DNA from: Phytophthora hibernalis
Taxonomy: Eukaryota; Oomycota; Peronosporomycetes; Peronosporales; Peronosporaceae
Direction: 5' to 3'
Assembly (NCBI GenBank): GCA_012656075.1
Contig: JAAKBF010000110.1
Span: forward strand, 1 to 64,000
DNA length: 64,000 nucleotides
Part shown: positions 54,301 through 64,000 of the stretch, piece by piece
Layout of the letters: every line of letters begins with the position of its first letter
Numbering within the stretch: the first letter of the stretch is position 1
Program-made: the position numbers and the translations under genes
Notes under the pieces: model-generated
What the model was told of the DNA's origin: nothing
The model's input: the letters and a program-made list of their open reading frames with translations, nothing else
Databases searched by the model: none

Positions 54301-54600
54301 CCGTGAATTTGGCAGATGGATATGACACTTGCGACAAGAGCTCGCAGCCGTCCGAGTCCGAGGTCACCCCGCTTCTCGCCCATCTTCTTGTAGTTATGGA
54401 TGTTGACGTTGTCGACCGCGCCCTTGACGCCACTGGAGCTGCCGTTCTTCTGGTCGTAGTTGCAAGCCGTAGTTTTCAAGATGTCCAGGGCCTTGGCTGT
54501 GACGCCCATCATGTTGCGGGCGGAGGTGACCTCGGGCTCGGACGGCTGCGAGCTCTTGTGGATCTGGTGGGGCAAGTGGTTATCGTCTCCTGACACTTAC
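54301..54600 (-). pseudogene. GC-rich host gene fragment between inverted exon copies
   Basis: The minus-strand frame 54596-54285 reads KSSQPSEPEVTSARNMMGVT and AKALDILKTTACNYDQKNGS, ending NIHNYKKMGEKRG, a protein-like, GC-rich stretch. Its first block recurs inverted at 54335-54368 (34-bp arms, one mismatch, partner 54524-54557). It looks like an exon scrap with a fold-back duplication. Donor gene not recognised. Confidence 0.45.
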
Positions 54601-54907
54601 GACTTCTCGGGACAATTCGATTCCTGCCCGTTCCATAGTAAAGTACAGTGACTAGACCGGCTGAAATCATCGCCGAGGAATACCCCATATTTAACTTACG
54701 TAAATACAAGAATGAAGAATACTTAATCCATCACTTTTTAAAGGTCCCCTATCCCAGGATAATATCTGTATAATAAAGTCTGATCCTTTGCAACAGGGCA
54801 AATCAGTGATGTGTACATGTATTTTAATAACAGTGATTGAGTCACTGCTACCACTTAATCTCGTCTTGACCAGTACCTATCTATCCTTCTCACCTACGAC
54901 GTCCCCG

Positions 54908-55318
54908 ATGCGTCTAAGTTACGTCCTGTTGGCTGCGGTCGGCATTCTCTTCGCTAGCGTCGATGTCGCTGTCGAGTCGAAGCAAGTTCAGCTGTCCCAT
55001 GCGACCACGGCGAATCGTGTTCAATCCGATCCGAGCTACCGACTTATGAGGGCCGATGTGGATGACCAAGAAAGGCGACTGCAGAGCAAGTTCGCGGCAA
55101 GCTACATCAAGGGGCTGGTGGGGAGCGAAAAGGCTAGAAACAGCGCTCTCAAAAGCTGGAAAGACTTGAGTGTCACCGAGGCCGACCTCGCGAAATCGCT
55201 GAGTGTCAAAATGAGCCGATTCAAGTGGGTCGAAAAGCTCATGAACCGGAACAAGGCGGACCAAGTTAAATTACTCGAGGACTATCGCGCCATCATCACC
55301 AAACTGAAGGCAACGTAG
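54908..55318 (+). CDS. RxLR-like secreted effector candidate
   Basis: 136 residues from the Met at 54908, chosen because it opens directly on a typical signal peptide (MRLSYVLLAAVGILFASVDV, cleavage likely after residue 20-24); the upstream in-frame Met at 54788 has no signal peptide at its start. Mature part: SYRLMRADVDDQERR at residues about 43-57 fits an RxLR-dEER segment with variant RLMR and QERR. The C-terminal 75 residues are alpha-helical and Lys-rich, with KSWKDLSV and FKWVEKLM reminiscent of WY-type helices. One exon, no frame break. RxLR proteins are delivered into host plant cells and act there on defence or physiology; the target here is unknown. Confidence 0.75.
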   Translation: MRLSYVLLAAVGILFASVDVAVESKQVQLSHATTANRVQSDPSYRLMRADVDDQERRLQSKFAASYIKGLVGSEKARNSALKSWKDLSVTEADLAKSLSVKMSRFKWVEKLMNRNKADQVKLLEDYRAIITKLKAT

Positions 55319-55337
55319 TACCAATGAGTGGATAGTG

Positions 55338-55401
55338 GCAGTTTACTCGGTTTATCATTTTATCGATGCTGCACACTAATTTACTCGGTTTATCATTTTA
55401 G
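55338..55401 (+). repeat. 21-bp direct repeat in effector 3' region
   Basis: TTTACTCGGTTTATCATTTTA occurs twice (about 55340 and 55380), 20 bases after the stop of the RxLR-like gene. Confidence 0.8.
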
Positions 55402-55731
55402 AGGTGTATCGAGAGGAATCACTTGTTTGTAGTTTTTGTTGTGGGTGTTTGTGATTCTCAACTCAACTGCGTCCACGCCACCAGCGTTGCCGAAGATTGG
55501 TATGTATGTGTCTCAACTCGCTGCAATAAGCCTCTTCCTCTACTGCGTATCTAACCTACGAACGCTGCAAAACCACGCACCGTTGCACTCCGAAGACATG
55601 ACTGGTTGATTTAGTTATCAATCTCAAGCTTGCCAAGACACTTGAATAACAACTCTGAGTAGATTGATGTAAAAGCGATTGAAGGTCATTCATGCCAGTT
55701 CCTCTTCTCATTCAAGAAGTTGCGGTGAGGG
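55402..55731. other. no gene recognised
   Basis: Spacer; 55681-55731 is similar to the region 5' of CRN copy 3 (ATTCAAGAA followed by TTG/TTATC). Confidence 0.4.
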
Positions 55732-57142
55732 ATGGCACCGAAAGTCTGGTATCATTTAGCTGATGGAGCCCACGTCGGCGGGGTGCGCTCTCTTTCAAGT
55801 GACAAGATTCGAGACGTCGACGATTTTCGGAAGGCTGTTATGGGGGAGTGTGTAGACGAAGCGAATGGCGCCAAATCATTCGACGTCAAAGTGTACGCCG
55901 ATGTGGCGGTGTTCACGACTCGGGTCGCAACTCTAGTCGAGGGTCAAGACGGAGACCAATTACCATACCATTGCGTGCAGATGCACAGATCGGTTCATTT
56001 GGTGATGAAGTGCAAAACGCGCTCATCGTGCAAGTGCCGAAGGTTTGGTTCATGTTGGTGGCTGCTGACACTCGCACAGCTCTCGCAGGTGAAGTTTCCG
56101 TCCCTCTCACAGAAGAGAGCAGCGTTGATCGGCTACGAGATGTGGCGAAGAAATTGTATGCTGATAACCTCCTTGAGAGGATTGCTGCTTCGCAACTCAA
56201 AATGTACACGGACTGGGATACATACAATGGTGATCCGAAGCATGAACCTCTGCGAGCCGATGCTCGTATTCGGAATCTTGGCAAAACATTGGAGACGGCA
56301 CTCATCGTGGAAGTTCCAGGGGGACGAGAACACGGGAGGAGTCGAAAGAAGAAGCTGAGAATCCGGCTAAACGGCAAAAAGAACTTACGCAGTGGGAATG
56401 GAAGGAGGAGGAGCCGGTATATTGTCTCGAGGACAACGATATGCTCTTAATCAACCGTAACCGAGCGATAGAACAACTTTTGGCGTACCACGAAAGCAAT
56501 CACAGGCGTGCGATGACTAGGTCTGGGATGGTGTGGACGGTCCCTCTTGTTGACAATGACTCGGGCTTTGGGAAGGCAAGGTTCTGTCAGGAGTACATTC
56601 GGAGTTGCAAGCAGAAATGGGACGATTTGGCAGAACTTGAAAGGCGAGAGGATAGCTTTTTAGATGTTGTGCACAACTGCCACACAATCACTATTGGGTT
56701 TACTCCACTGGAACACATGGATGAAAAGGGCGACTTTGACGGTTCGAGAGCTGTCAGAAGTTTTGTTCGGCGCATCTGTCATTTCTTCGACAACGAATAT
56801 GGTTTCAGGCCTGGAGCGCTCGATGTATCTTTTGAAAATCAGCTGAATTCTGCGAATGTCCTGAGGGAGTTGATAAAAGAAGCTGGCCCGCTGTTCATTC
56901 TGATTAATGATATCGACGTGGCTTTTAATACCGACACGCTCAATGACATCACCAGGAGCAAGCGATTCGCGATGTTCTGCGATCGGGTCCTACACCCGTT
57001 ATTTTCTACTATTCCAAGGGTGTTTTTCTTGATTGGTGGCCGTGCCTCGTTTTTGAACTGTGTCGGTCCGAATCCAGAGCTGAAATGGTGCCATGGTGCC
57101 TTCTGTTTCAGACGACTAAGTCTTGGGCTCAGGCAAAATTGA
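55732..57142 (+). pseudogene. Crinkler-like effector gene, copy 2, frame-broken
   Basis: Starts MAPKVWYHLADG. The first header unit is in frame 55732; the second unit (VPKVWFMLVAADTRTALAGE and on to the LRADARIRN unit) is in the frame of 55848. The NTPase-like part is 56441-57142 with a Walker A-like SGFGKARF, in which the usual Ser/Thr after Lys is Ala, and a Walker B-like LFILINDID. It lacks the 2-bp insertion seen in copies 1 and 3 between header and NTPase, but has its own breaks near 55950 and 56430. The tail after 57142 is lost or in other frames. Likely non-functional. Confidence 0.7.
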
Positions 57143-59263
57143 GTAGGCGATCTGATCTGCATTCCTATATTTCGTAGATGAAACTTGATGCAATATTCAA
57201 TCGACGCGTGCTTAACATGTTACATTTGCTATGAAAATCCTGAGCAGGTGCATCCGCCGATCACGTTTACGAAGGCTGAGAGATGTTTTGTGACGCATAT
57301 CCGTTCGGCAATTACGTGCTCTCGCCCCGCGCATCCGGTTCCCGCCAATGTTTTGTTTAAGATGTTGACGAAGGAAGTTTAGAGAACTTTTGCTCCTGGA
57401 ATAATTCGCGGTTTTGGAGCAAAAATTGAGATAATCCAAAATTAAATTCCTTGAAACAACGGAAGCCCCAGTTGTTCCAGTATTGGAACATCTCGCGGTA
57501 ATTTATCCGAGCGGATTTTTGCGGATTTTTGTTGCTCCTACACAGCAGTTATTCCAAGAACTACAGTTCTCTATTGACGAAATTGGGAAAGCTTTTAAGA
57601 ATGTCACCCGAAAAATCCTCATAAAAGTTAATTGCCATTTAAAATTATACTTCGAAGTAGTTATTATTGCAGCGGTTCGCCTCAAAATTGTTTGCATGAG
57701 CTCGAGAGCTCTCATGTTTAATGCTGTTTATCCAAGTCTTTTTAAGAGAAGATGTATATAATACCTCGAACGAATGAAGTTGATCTCCGTCAATGCCTAA
57801 AATCATTTTATATATTTGCAATAAAACGTAGAAGGTGCAAATACTACCAAAAATGAAAGTGAACTGACGCAAGCACGTCTAGGTTATCCGTAAGCGGTTA
57901 TTCTTCTTCGTAGCACGTCCACTTGGGGTTCTCTTGATCCACTTAAGTTCTTGTTCATCAAACACACGCATAACGGACTCAAAGTCCTCATTTTCTTGCT
58001 GATATAGGGTCCCATTGAGATTGGCACGAATCATTACAATAATTCAATTATTTATTCTTGTCTGTTCCTAAGAAATATTAATATAAGAATGACCTTTTCC
58101 GTCAATATTGCTTCAAGTCAGCCTATATCTATCGTGCAGCTAAAGTCTCAAGCTAAAATATAAAGTAAGTAGTGCATCAATCGTTTTATCGGCATTTGGA
58201 ACGCAATGACGAGTAGATTTAGTAGCAATTCTTTAAGAAGGCAACGCTTGTTCATTCAGATTTTCGTAGCAAATGTAGGCGTGGTGGGCAATGTACAGCT
58301 TTCATTTACTAAGGAAATCTGCGTGGAAATCCTAACGCAATGCCTACCCTCGACGACAGAGGCTCCGGTGTGTCTCAAGGGTTGAACCGCGTGAGCTGCA
58401 TCCAGTACACCCATCCACGTGACTGCAGTACGGAAGTGCCGATCACGTGCAGGTGATAGCAACCTTGCAAAGTAGTCGAGATAGTCGTTCTTCATTAACT
58501 ACATGTAGTAAAGTTTTGCGCAGGCCAACAGGAATTTTGCGGAAACAGCCTGGAGCACTACATGAATACCCACAGCGCTACGTACTGCCGATGTGAAATC
58601 TTATCGTCATGCCTGGGCTCTTCAAGACGGTCTAAATCACCTGGATGATAAGTTGTGACCGGAATCCAAACTCGTAACTCGCCCTCGACATCCCTTAGGA
58701 CTAGTCTGTCCACTTCACGGTGCACGTCAATCCAAGACTCTTGTTCCCTTTACTATAGGACTCTTTTGTGTCCTATACAAAATACTTCCTGCCACATTCT
58801 AATATGCGTTTTTCGAGTAATTCTGCTTTGATCATATGAAACACCGAGTGCTTCAAGTGGTCACTTGGGTTGCTTGAATGAGTGGATATGTATCATGCTT
58901 GTTGAATATCATAGAGTGGTGGTTGGGGTCTTTTTACCATGTAGCTTTGACTATGAGGGAGAAGAGAGTTCTTGCGAGCGAGACCTGTGGGTTTCTAAGA
59001 ACTGCTCCTGCATGCGTGCAGCTTCCTTCTATGCCTGCGGCCAGTATAATCAAGAGAACACAATGGGGGTTTTATCGCTCGAGGTGCTTTCCCTTACAAC
59101 AACACTTAAACAACAATCATACAATTGATTTTCACTGAACTACGCACTTCGTTTTTCTACTTTTGACTTTTAGTTGGAACTCGGGAACAAGAGTTCACCT
59201 CGTCACTAAGTATTCCACATACGAGGTGCTGCGAGTGCAACCACGCATCTCGTAGATCAAAGT
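57143..59263. other. no firm gene
   Basis: Short frames only; 57185-57382 may be a residue of the CRN copy 2 tail. 58256-58495 (minus) has a 79-residue frame without domain. No clear transposon ends. Confidence 0.35.
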
Positions 59264-60174
59264 GACAAATGACTAGAGTTGAGGAATGCTTGGGACCAAT
59301 CTCTCTATTCATTCAAGAATTATCGGCGTGGATGGAGACTGTGGCTATAGGTGTGGTTTCAGTTGGGAGACGAACAAGGGACGATAGCGTCGGCTGATGC
59401 GATCGAACAGGAAGTTTCCATGGTGCTTCAATTCCGGAATGCAGTGAAAATGTTTATCGCAATAGTCTCCTCTCGGGGATAGATGCCTCGGCTCTCCGAG
59501 TTTACAAGAACATGGCGGCGTTCTCGAATCGGGTCGGGACTCTAGTCGATGGTCCAGTTGGGAGACCAATTACCATTGCGTGCAGATGCACAGATCGGCT
59601 CAATTGGTGACAATAAGCAGAACGTTCTCATCGTTCAAGTGCCGAAGGTTTGGTTCAAGTTGGTGGCTGCTGACACTCGCACAGCTCTCGCAGGCGAAGT
59701 TTGTGTTCCTCTCGCACAAAAGAGCAGCGTTAAGCAGCTACGGGATGTGGTGAAGAAAATGTATGCTGATAACCTCCTTGAGAGGATTGCTGCTTCACAA
59801 CTCAAGGTGTACACGGACTGGAACGCATACAATGATGATCCGAAGCATGAACCTCTGCGAGCTGAGATGCTCGTATTCGGAATCTTGGCAAAACATTGGA
59901 GACGGTACTCATCGTGGAAGTTCCAGGGAGGATGAGAGCACGGGGAGTCAAAAGAAGCTGAAAATCCGGTGAAGCGGCCCAAAGGCAACGTCCTAACGAA
60001 GTGGGAATGGAAGGCGAAGTGGTCCATTCATTGCCTTGAGTGTTCCCAACCGTTCTTTGTGAACCGTGATCAAGCAACGGAGCAGCTTCTAGAGTTTCAC
60101 AGAAGGAAGTATTATCGTGCAGTGAGCGGAGATGGTCAGACCTGGGTGGTCCTTCTTGTGGACAATGTCTCGGA
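59264..60174 (+). pseudogene. Crinkler-like effector gene, copy 3, truncated
   Basis: Nearly identical to copy 1 in pieces. Homology starts at TGACAAATGACT (59261-59272) and ends at VDNVSD (60174), just where copy 1 has its Walker A-like GFGKST. The header (VWFKLVAADTRTALAGE) and the same 2-bp insertion (GAGCTGAGATGC, about 59861) are present. It keeps about 45 bases (59300-59345) that copy 1 has lost, and has small deletions of its own (about 59448, 59575). After 60174 the sequence is unrelated. Confidence 0.75.
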
Positions 60175-60741
60175 CTTGTGTCGATCGAAGTGGACTTGGT
60201 CGTGGTGTGGAGAAGGAACTTATTCTGTATCGTCACGTTCCGTTAACGAAGCAATGGAACGCAACATACTCATGCTCTATCCGAGCATACGCGCGCCTCT
60301 GTGGTTGGCCCCGCAGGTACGGGGAATTCAAGCACAGCTCTTGCATTTTCTCCTGCACTGGTTCCATTGAGGTGGGACGTGATTTGGATTCGTTACGAAA
60401 GCAAACTTGGCGTTTTTAACTGTGTGTCTGACGGGCGACAAGAAAACAACGTGTTTGATTAGCATAACTGAAGTAGGGACGCAGCTACAACAAGTCCTGA
60501 ATTCGACATCGACGGATCGGAAAACCGTTGTTTTCCTGGACGGATATAATAAATGAAAGAACCGCAGTTTTTTCGCGTTGTTGCGCGTGGCACTTGCATG
60601 ACGTAAATCTCGTCGACTCGTGTTAATTTCCTTAATGCGTACGTCTGATAATACTTACCGTATTGACTAATCTAAACCAATTCATTATTTTAGTACAGCA
60701 ATAGTCGAGAACTATCACTGAAGTTAGCCGAAGACGCACAT
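60175..60741. other. unrelated sequence joined to CRN copy 3
   Basis: 60175-60420 has a frame (LGRGVEKELILYRHVPLTKQ) that might be a transposon scrap. No family recognised. Confidence 0.3.
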
Positions 60742-60799
60742 ATGGGGGATATGAAGATGAACACGTTACAAGGAACATCTCCATCTACTGCGGAACTTG

Positions 60800-60910
60800 T
60801 AGTGAGCGACCAAAGAGCGAAGGGACAGCAGCGAGGACAACGAAGCGAAGGACAGCAGCGAGGACAACGGATCAAAGGACAGCAGCGAGGACAGCGAGAC
60901 AAGGACAGCG
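60800..60910 (+). repeat. ~24-33-bp tandem repeat ACAGCAGCGAGGACAACG
   Basis: Three copies of GGACAGCAGCGAGGACARCG with RSAAGG-type spacers, coding KGQQRGQR-like units in an open frame (60742-61083). The region may be part of a retrotransposon LTR or leader; unproven. Confidence 0.65.
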
Positions 60911-61337
60911 ACGGATGGCGAGCGAAGACAGTGGACGGCAAGCAGGACGGTGTGCAGCACATCCGCACGAACGGGCGTACACCAGGGGCCGCGAGATGCT
61001 TCGCACCCCTAAGGAGCAACCTGTACCCAGCACGCAAGCAGATTCACGGTTGTTGCTGGCTGCGATCTTCTCGCAGTTGCTGAATGAAGGAGGCGCAGCA
61101 GAGGGTCGCTGCACGAAGTGCATGATGAGAATAGCTCACACTTTTAGATTGGCGTTGGGACTGACAAGTGCCCAAGAGCGTAGCAGCGTGTCGGTATTGA
61201 CGCGTACGGCTAAGACAACTAATACAACTACGGCTGCTAGTCAGCAGCGAGGAAGTGTCAGTGCAAGTGCGTGGAGCGTTTGGTGGACGCCCCTGAGTGT
61301 GCAGGGATACGGGTATCAGCAGTCCCGTGGAGTCGTT

Positions 61338-61466
61338 GGTATCAAGTCCCAAGAATGAGTGTAGGGAAGCCTAAGAGAGGGTATAGCATACTCCCGGTAT
61401 CAAGTCCAGGCATTGCTTAGCCCCCGGTATCAAGTCCAGGCATTGCTTAGCCCCGGTATCAAGTCC
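61338..61466 (+). repeat. four copies of GGTATCAAGTCC, possible primer-binding-site array
   Basis: Copies start at 61338, 61396, 61426 and 61455. The first is TTGGTATCAAGTCCC, resembling the TGGTATCA start of initiator-Met tRNA primer sites in LTR retrotransposons. The later copies lie in a 30-bp unit with AGGCATTGCTTAG. They sit upstream of the gag ORF. Confidence 0.55.
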
Positions 61467-61939
61467 CGGCTCCTGCACTGAGCGATTTGGCAGAGATCTC
61501 GGGGCTACGTCCACTGCGTCGTGGAAACCAAGGATCGTGACTGCCGTGCGTCATATGTGTGTAGGCTAGATTAGGTGCATATCTAGAGCGTCCGTAGTTG
61601 CAGCCACCGGACACCGTTCGTGGCCAAGGGCAGAACTGGCGGTGACCAGACATCGACACCAGACGATCGACGAGCGAGCATTGACACGGAATCACTGCAG
61701 GAGAAAGAGCGATTGCTTACTTGGTGGTCATACAGGGGCCTTCCAACACGGGTGTCCTCCTAAGAAGAGAAGAAGCAGCAGGAGTGACATTACGAGGCTT
61801 GGCCCCAGAGGCACGAATCTGAGCAGCAGCAGCAGTACAGGGAAGAGCTAACTACGACCAGCAGCAGAAGAAGGAACAGCAGCAGCAGAACGGGAAAGCA
61901 GTAAAGCTGGCAACGGATATTGCGAATACTAAGATAACG

Positions 61940-63568
61940 ATGACGATAACTACGAGATCCGGCGCGATGAGGCCGAGGACTTACGCGAGCAGCAGCAGCC
62001 GCACCAGCAGTAGTCGCACTAGCAGCAGGCCAACCCCTACGCCAAAGCGGCAGCGTACTACGCGGACACGGCTGCGCCTGGACAATGATGACGGCAGCGC
62101 TGAGGAAGTGGAAGTCAGCAGCTCTGTCGCCGTTCGAGTTGCCACTAATGGCGATCCTGACGACGCTGGCGGGCCTGGCGATGATGACGACACTGGCAGT
62201 GATGACTATGATGGAACTAACAGCAACGAAGAGAACGACGCCGACGACAACGACCACCGCAGTAACGACGGCAACAGCGGCAGCGGTGGCGGAAACAACG
62301 ACGGAGATGACGACGACGGAGGCCGGCAGCCACCACCAAGACGGCCCGCAAGACCAAGCATTCCGACAGCGCGCAGCAACCAGCCCAAGCACACCTACCC
62401 AGGGCAAGACGACGCACTCGAATCGATGGACTGGTGGGTTGCTCTAACGCCAGGACAGCAGCGCTCGATGATGAGCCGTTTCGTGATCCAGCCGCCGGTA
62501 GCAGCAACACCAACGGCACCACCAGCACCAGCAGCGCTTGCGCCTGTGGTCATCCAACAGCGCCGACAGAAGGTGAAGAAGCTTGACATTGAAGATTTCA
62601 AAGGCACGCCGGCCGAGTCAATCGAGGCCTGGCTGTCGACGGTGCGCCAAGCAGTTCAAAGGCAAGCGATGCAGGGCGGCGAGACGTGGTCGTCCGCGGA
62701 GTTGTACTACGGAGTGACCGCACACCTGAAGGGAGACGCGAACAAGTGGTTAGTAGTGATGAGTGAAGGCATGTCTGCTGACGACTGTACCTTCGAGTAC
62801 TTGACGAGCAAGCTTCGCAAAAAGTTTGGGCGACGAGAGAATACCTGGCAGATCCGGAAACGCTTGGGCAAGCGGGAACAGCAACCTGGTGAGCGCGTGG
62901 ACAGCTACGCGAACAGCCTGATAAACATTGGATTCGGAAAACGAGTGTCAGCGGAGGCGTACTTGGAAGCCTTCTTCGACGGCTTGAACAACCAGGAAGC
63001 CGCTGCACACATACGCACCATGGGATCGCAGAGGCTGAGTGAGGCCTTGGAACACACGATCAACGCGTACGGGGAGTTCGGCGCGGGGCGGAAGATCACG
63101 AACTGGCAGAGTGCCAAGCGGCACTACCGCAAGCGCAGCATCGACGGCGAAGACGTCGCCAGCCTGCCGCCTAAGAAGCCAGAGACGAAAGCAGAAATGG
63201 GCGAGCTGATCGATTGGAAGCAATTGGGGCTCGGGTTCGGTGGCAGCGACACCGCCCCTAAATACGACGACGCTGGAAAACCTATCAGCGGATTGGCTGG
63301 CGCGACGACGGTCAAGGATGGCGTCCTCCCATTGGCTGCATTGCAAGCCATTGCAGTTGCATCCGGGGTAGCGCAAGTGGCAGCTGCCCGTACTCCAGCC
63401 ACAAAGCAGGAAGCCAGTAAGCCGAAAGGGGCTCGGGCGCTGGAGGTGAAGCCAGAAGTCCGAGCGGCGGAAAGTGCAGAGCAGTCCGTATTCGCCCAAG
63501 TGCCACGAAGTAACCAGGCACGAACACGATCTATCGAAGCTGCAGTCCGATATTGCAGCTACATGTAG
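61940..63568 (+). CDS. Ty3/gypsy-type gag polyprotein
   Basis: 542 residues. The N-terminal 200 residues are Ser/Arg/Asp/Gly-rich low complexity. A retrotransposon gag domain follows (KKLDIEDFKGTPAESIEAWL, AHLKGDANKWLVV, LRKKFGRRENTWQIRKRL, QQPGERVDSYANSL, EAFFDGLNNQEAAAHIR), forming the capsid. The ORF stops at TAG 63566-63568 inside what looks like a CCHC zinc knuckle (YCSYM then, in frame after the stop, RPVRGYSKAECLYC). The second Cys and the His are altered, so the copy is probably defective. No protease or RT follows in the remaining 430 bases. Confidence 0.75.
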   Translation: MTITTRSGAMRPRTYASSSSRTSSSRTSSRPTPTPKRQRTTRTRLRLDNDDGSAEEVEVSSSVAVRVATNGDPDDAGGPGDDDDTGSDDYDGTNSNEENDADDNDHRSNDGNSGSGGGNNDGDDDDGGRQPPPRRPARPSIPTARSNQPKHTYPGQDDALESMDWWVALTPGQQRSMMSRFVIQPPVAATPTAPPAPAALAPVVIQQRRQKVKKLDIEDFKGTPAESIEAWLSTVRQAVQRQAMQGGETWSSAELYYGVTAHLKGDANKWLVVMSEGMSADDCTFEYLTSKLRKKFGRRENTWQIRKRLGKREQQPGERVDSYANSLINIGFGKRVSAEAYLEAFFDGLNNQEAAAHIRTMGSQRLSEALEHTINAYGEFGAGRKITNWQSAKRHYRKRSIDGEDVASLPPKKPETKAEMGELIDWKQLGLGFGGSDTAPKYDDAGKPISGLAGATTVKDGVLPLAALQAIAVASGVAQVAAARTPATKQEASKPKGARALEVKPEVRAAESAEQSVFAQVPRSNQARTRSIEAAVRYCSYM

Positions 63569-63938
63569 CGACCTGTCAGGGGATACTCCAAAGCCGAATG
63601 TCTCTACTGCGAAACCATCGATCGGACCGCGCTGGTTGAGCGGGGTTCGAGCCTGCCTGCATGGGCAATGTGGCCAATGATCCACTCAGTGACCCACGCC
63701 GCGGATCGCGTGTACGAGGACTGCGCGAGTGGAGAAGAGCAGCGATATGACGATTCGGGGTAGCGGCAGCAGCGGTTGAGAAGAAGAGGGTTTGCATGCG
63801 TGGTTTGGAGGCGTCCGCGTTTGATTGTGTGTGCAGCTGTACTGCGGTGTGTGTGGCGACTGGCTGTTCGTTCGTTTGTTTACTCGCTTGCTGGTCGAAT
63901 GTACGTGCGTGTGCCTAGAACGCGTTGATTGCGTTGCG
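63569..63938. other. 3' remnant of gag and flank
   Basis: The gag frame continues for about 50 codons past the stop to about 63760, then no feature. Confidence 0.35.
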
Positions 63939-64000
63939 GTTTGGGTTCGTGTCTGGGTGCTGGTAGAGCGCCCGCTTCGCATGCGGGAGGTAGGGGATCG
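63939..64000 (+). tRNA. tRNA-Ala(CGC)-like, cut by window end
   Basis: GGTAGAGCGC followed by the anticodon arm CCCGC-TTCGCAT-GCGGG (63971-63987) and AGGTAGGGGATCG reads like the D-loop to T-arm part of tRNA-Ala with anticodon CGC (63978-63980). The 5' D-stem (GTCT against GAGC) pairs poorly, so it could be a tRNA-derived repeat or a decayed gene. The T arm and acceptor lie outside the window. Confidence 0.45.

Noticed and set aside
60742..61083. KGQQRGQR-repeat ORF as a protein-coding gene
   Set aside because: The frame comes from a short tandem repeat upstream of gag; likely LTR or leader sequence.
61790..62407. Hydrophobic minus-strand frame of 205 residues (Val/Ala-rich)
   Set aside because: Reverse reading of the Asp/Ser/Asn codon-rich low-complexity start of gag; not a membrane protein.
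62948..63685. 245-residue minus-strand frame
   Set aside because: Antisense shadow of the gag capsid region.
1..64000. CRISPR array or bacterial operon
   Set aside because: Introns, eukaryotic autophagy and kinase genes and transposon classes show a eukaryotic nuclear genome; tandem repeats here lack CRISPR-like uniform spacers.

Overview
The window looks like nuclear DNA of an oomycete, most likely a Phytophthora-type plant pathogen. The pointers are short introns (56-90 bp) with GTACGT/GTAAGT-type donors and CTAAC/CTGAC-like branch points, a small secreted RxLR-like effector gene, three Crinkler (CRN)-like effector relics, a seven-helix/TKL kinase fusion, and a dense mix of transposons typical of gene-sparse compartments. 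No species can be named from the sequence alone.

Layout. 1-3.8 kb holds no clean gene, only a decayed coding region at 1324-2453. 3.8-15.7 kb is a compact host block: a type I membrane protein (+), a bestrophin-like anion channel (-), Beclin-1/ATG6 (+) sharing a 149-bp divergent promoter with the bestrophin gene, a nuclear protein with a Myb-like domain (-), an unresolved coding locus (+), and a 7TM-TKL receptor kinase (+). Three of these genes carry one- or two-place reading-frame breaks, mostly one missing base in a homopolymer. They look more like consensus errors than true pseudogenes.

From 15.7 kb onward the window is a transposon graveyard. A CRN-like gene (15752-18320) is cut by a 5.8-kb Ngaro-type tyrosine-recombinase retrotransposon (18321-24162, minus strand). 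Its split direct repeats are fully traceable, and a non-autonomous hAT element (18374-19659) is nested in one repeat and carries a GC-rich host-like fragment. Next come an ankyrin-repeat remnant, pogo-like and piggyBac-like transposase relics, a 3.3-kb near-palindromic element with about 1-kb inverted arms (29835-33155), and a small MITE. An apparently intact multi-intron gene of unknown function (33957-34917) survives among them. 35.7-45.1 kb is bounded by 335-bp inverted copies of one repeat. It contains a DDE-like transposase of the DNCxGQ/GHTK type, a second piggyBac relic, and a chromodomain plus cysteine-protease-like (OTU-type) reading frame. 45.7-47.5 kb is a dead Ty3/gypsy pol with its 3' LTR. 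A third piggyBac relic (49.3-50.6 kb), a minisatellite (51.8-52.1 kb) and a nearly complete Tc1/mariner element with TA target duplication and 250-bp inverted repeats (52182-53763) follow.

The last 10 kb holds the RxLR-like effector gene (54908-55318), two more CRN-like relics (55732-57142 and 59264-60174), a Ty3-type gag ORF (61940-63568) and the start of a tRNA-Ala(CGC)-like sequence at the window edge. CRN copies 1 and 3 share the same frame-breaking 2-bp insertion, so the family was duplicated after it was already damaged.
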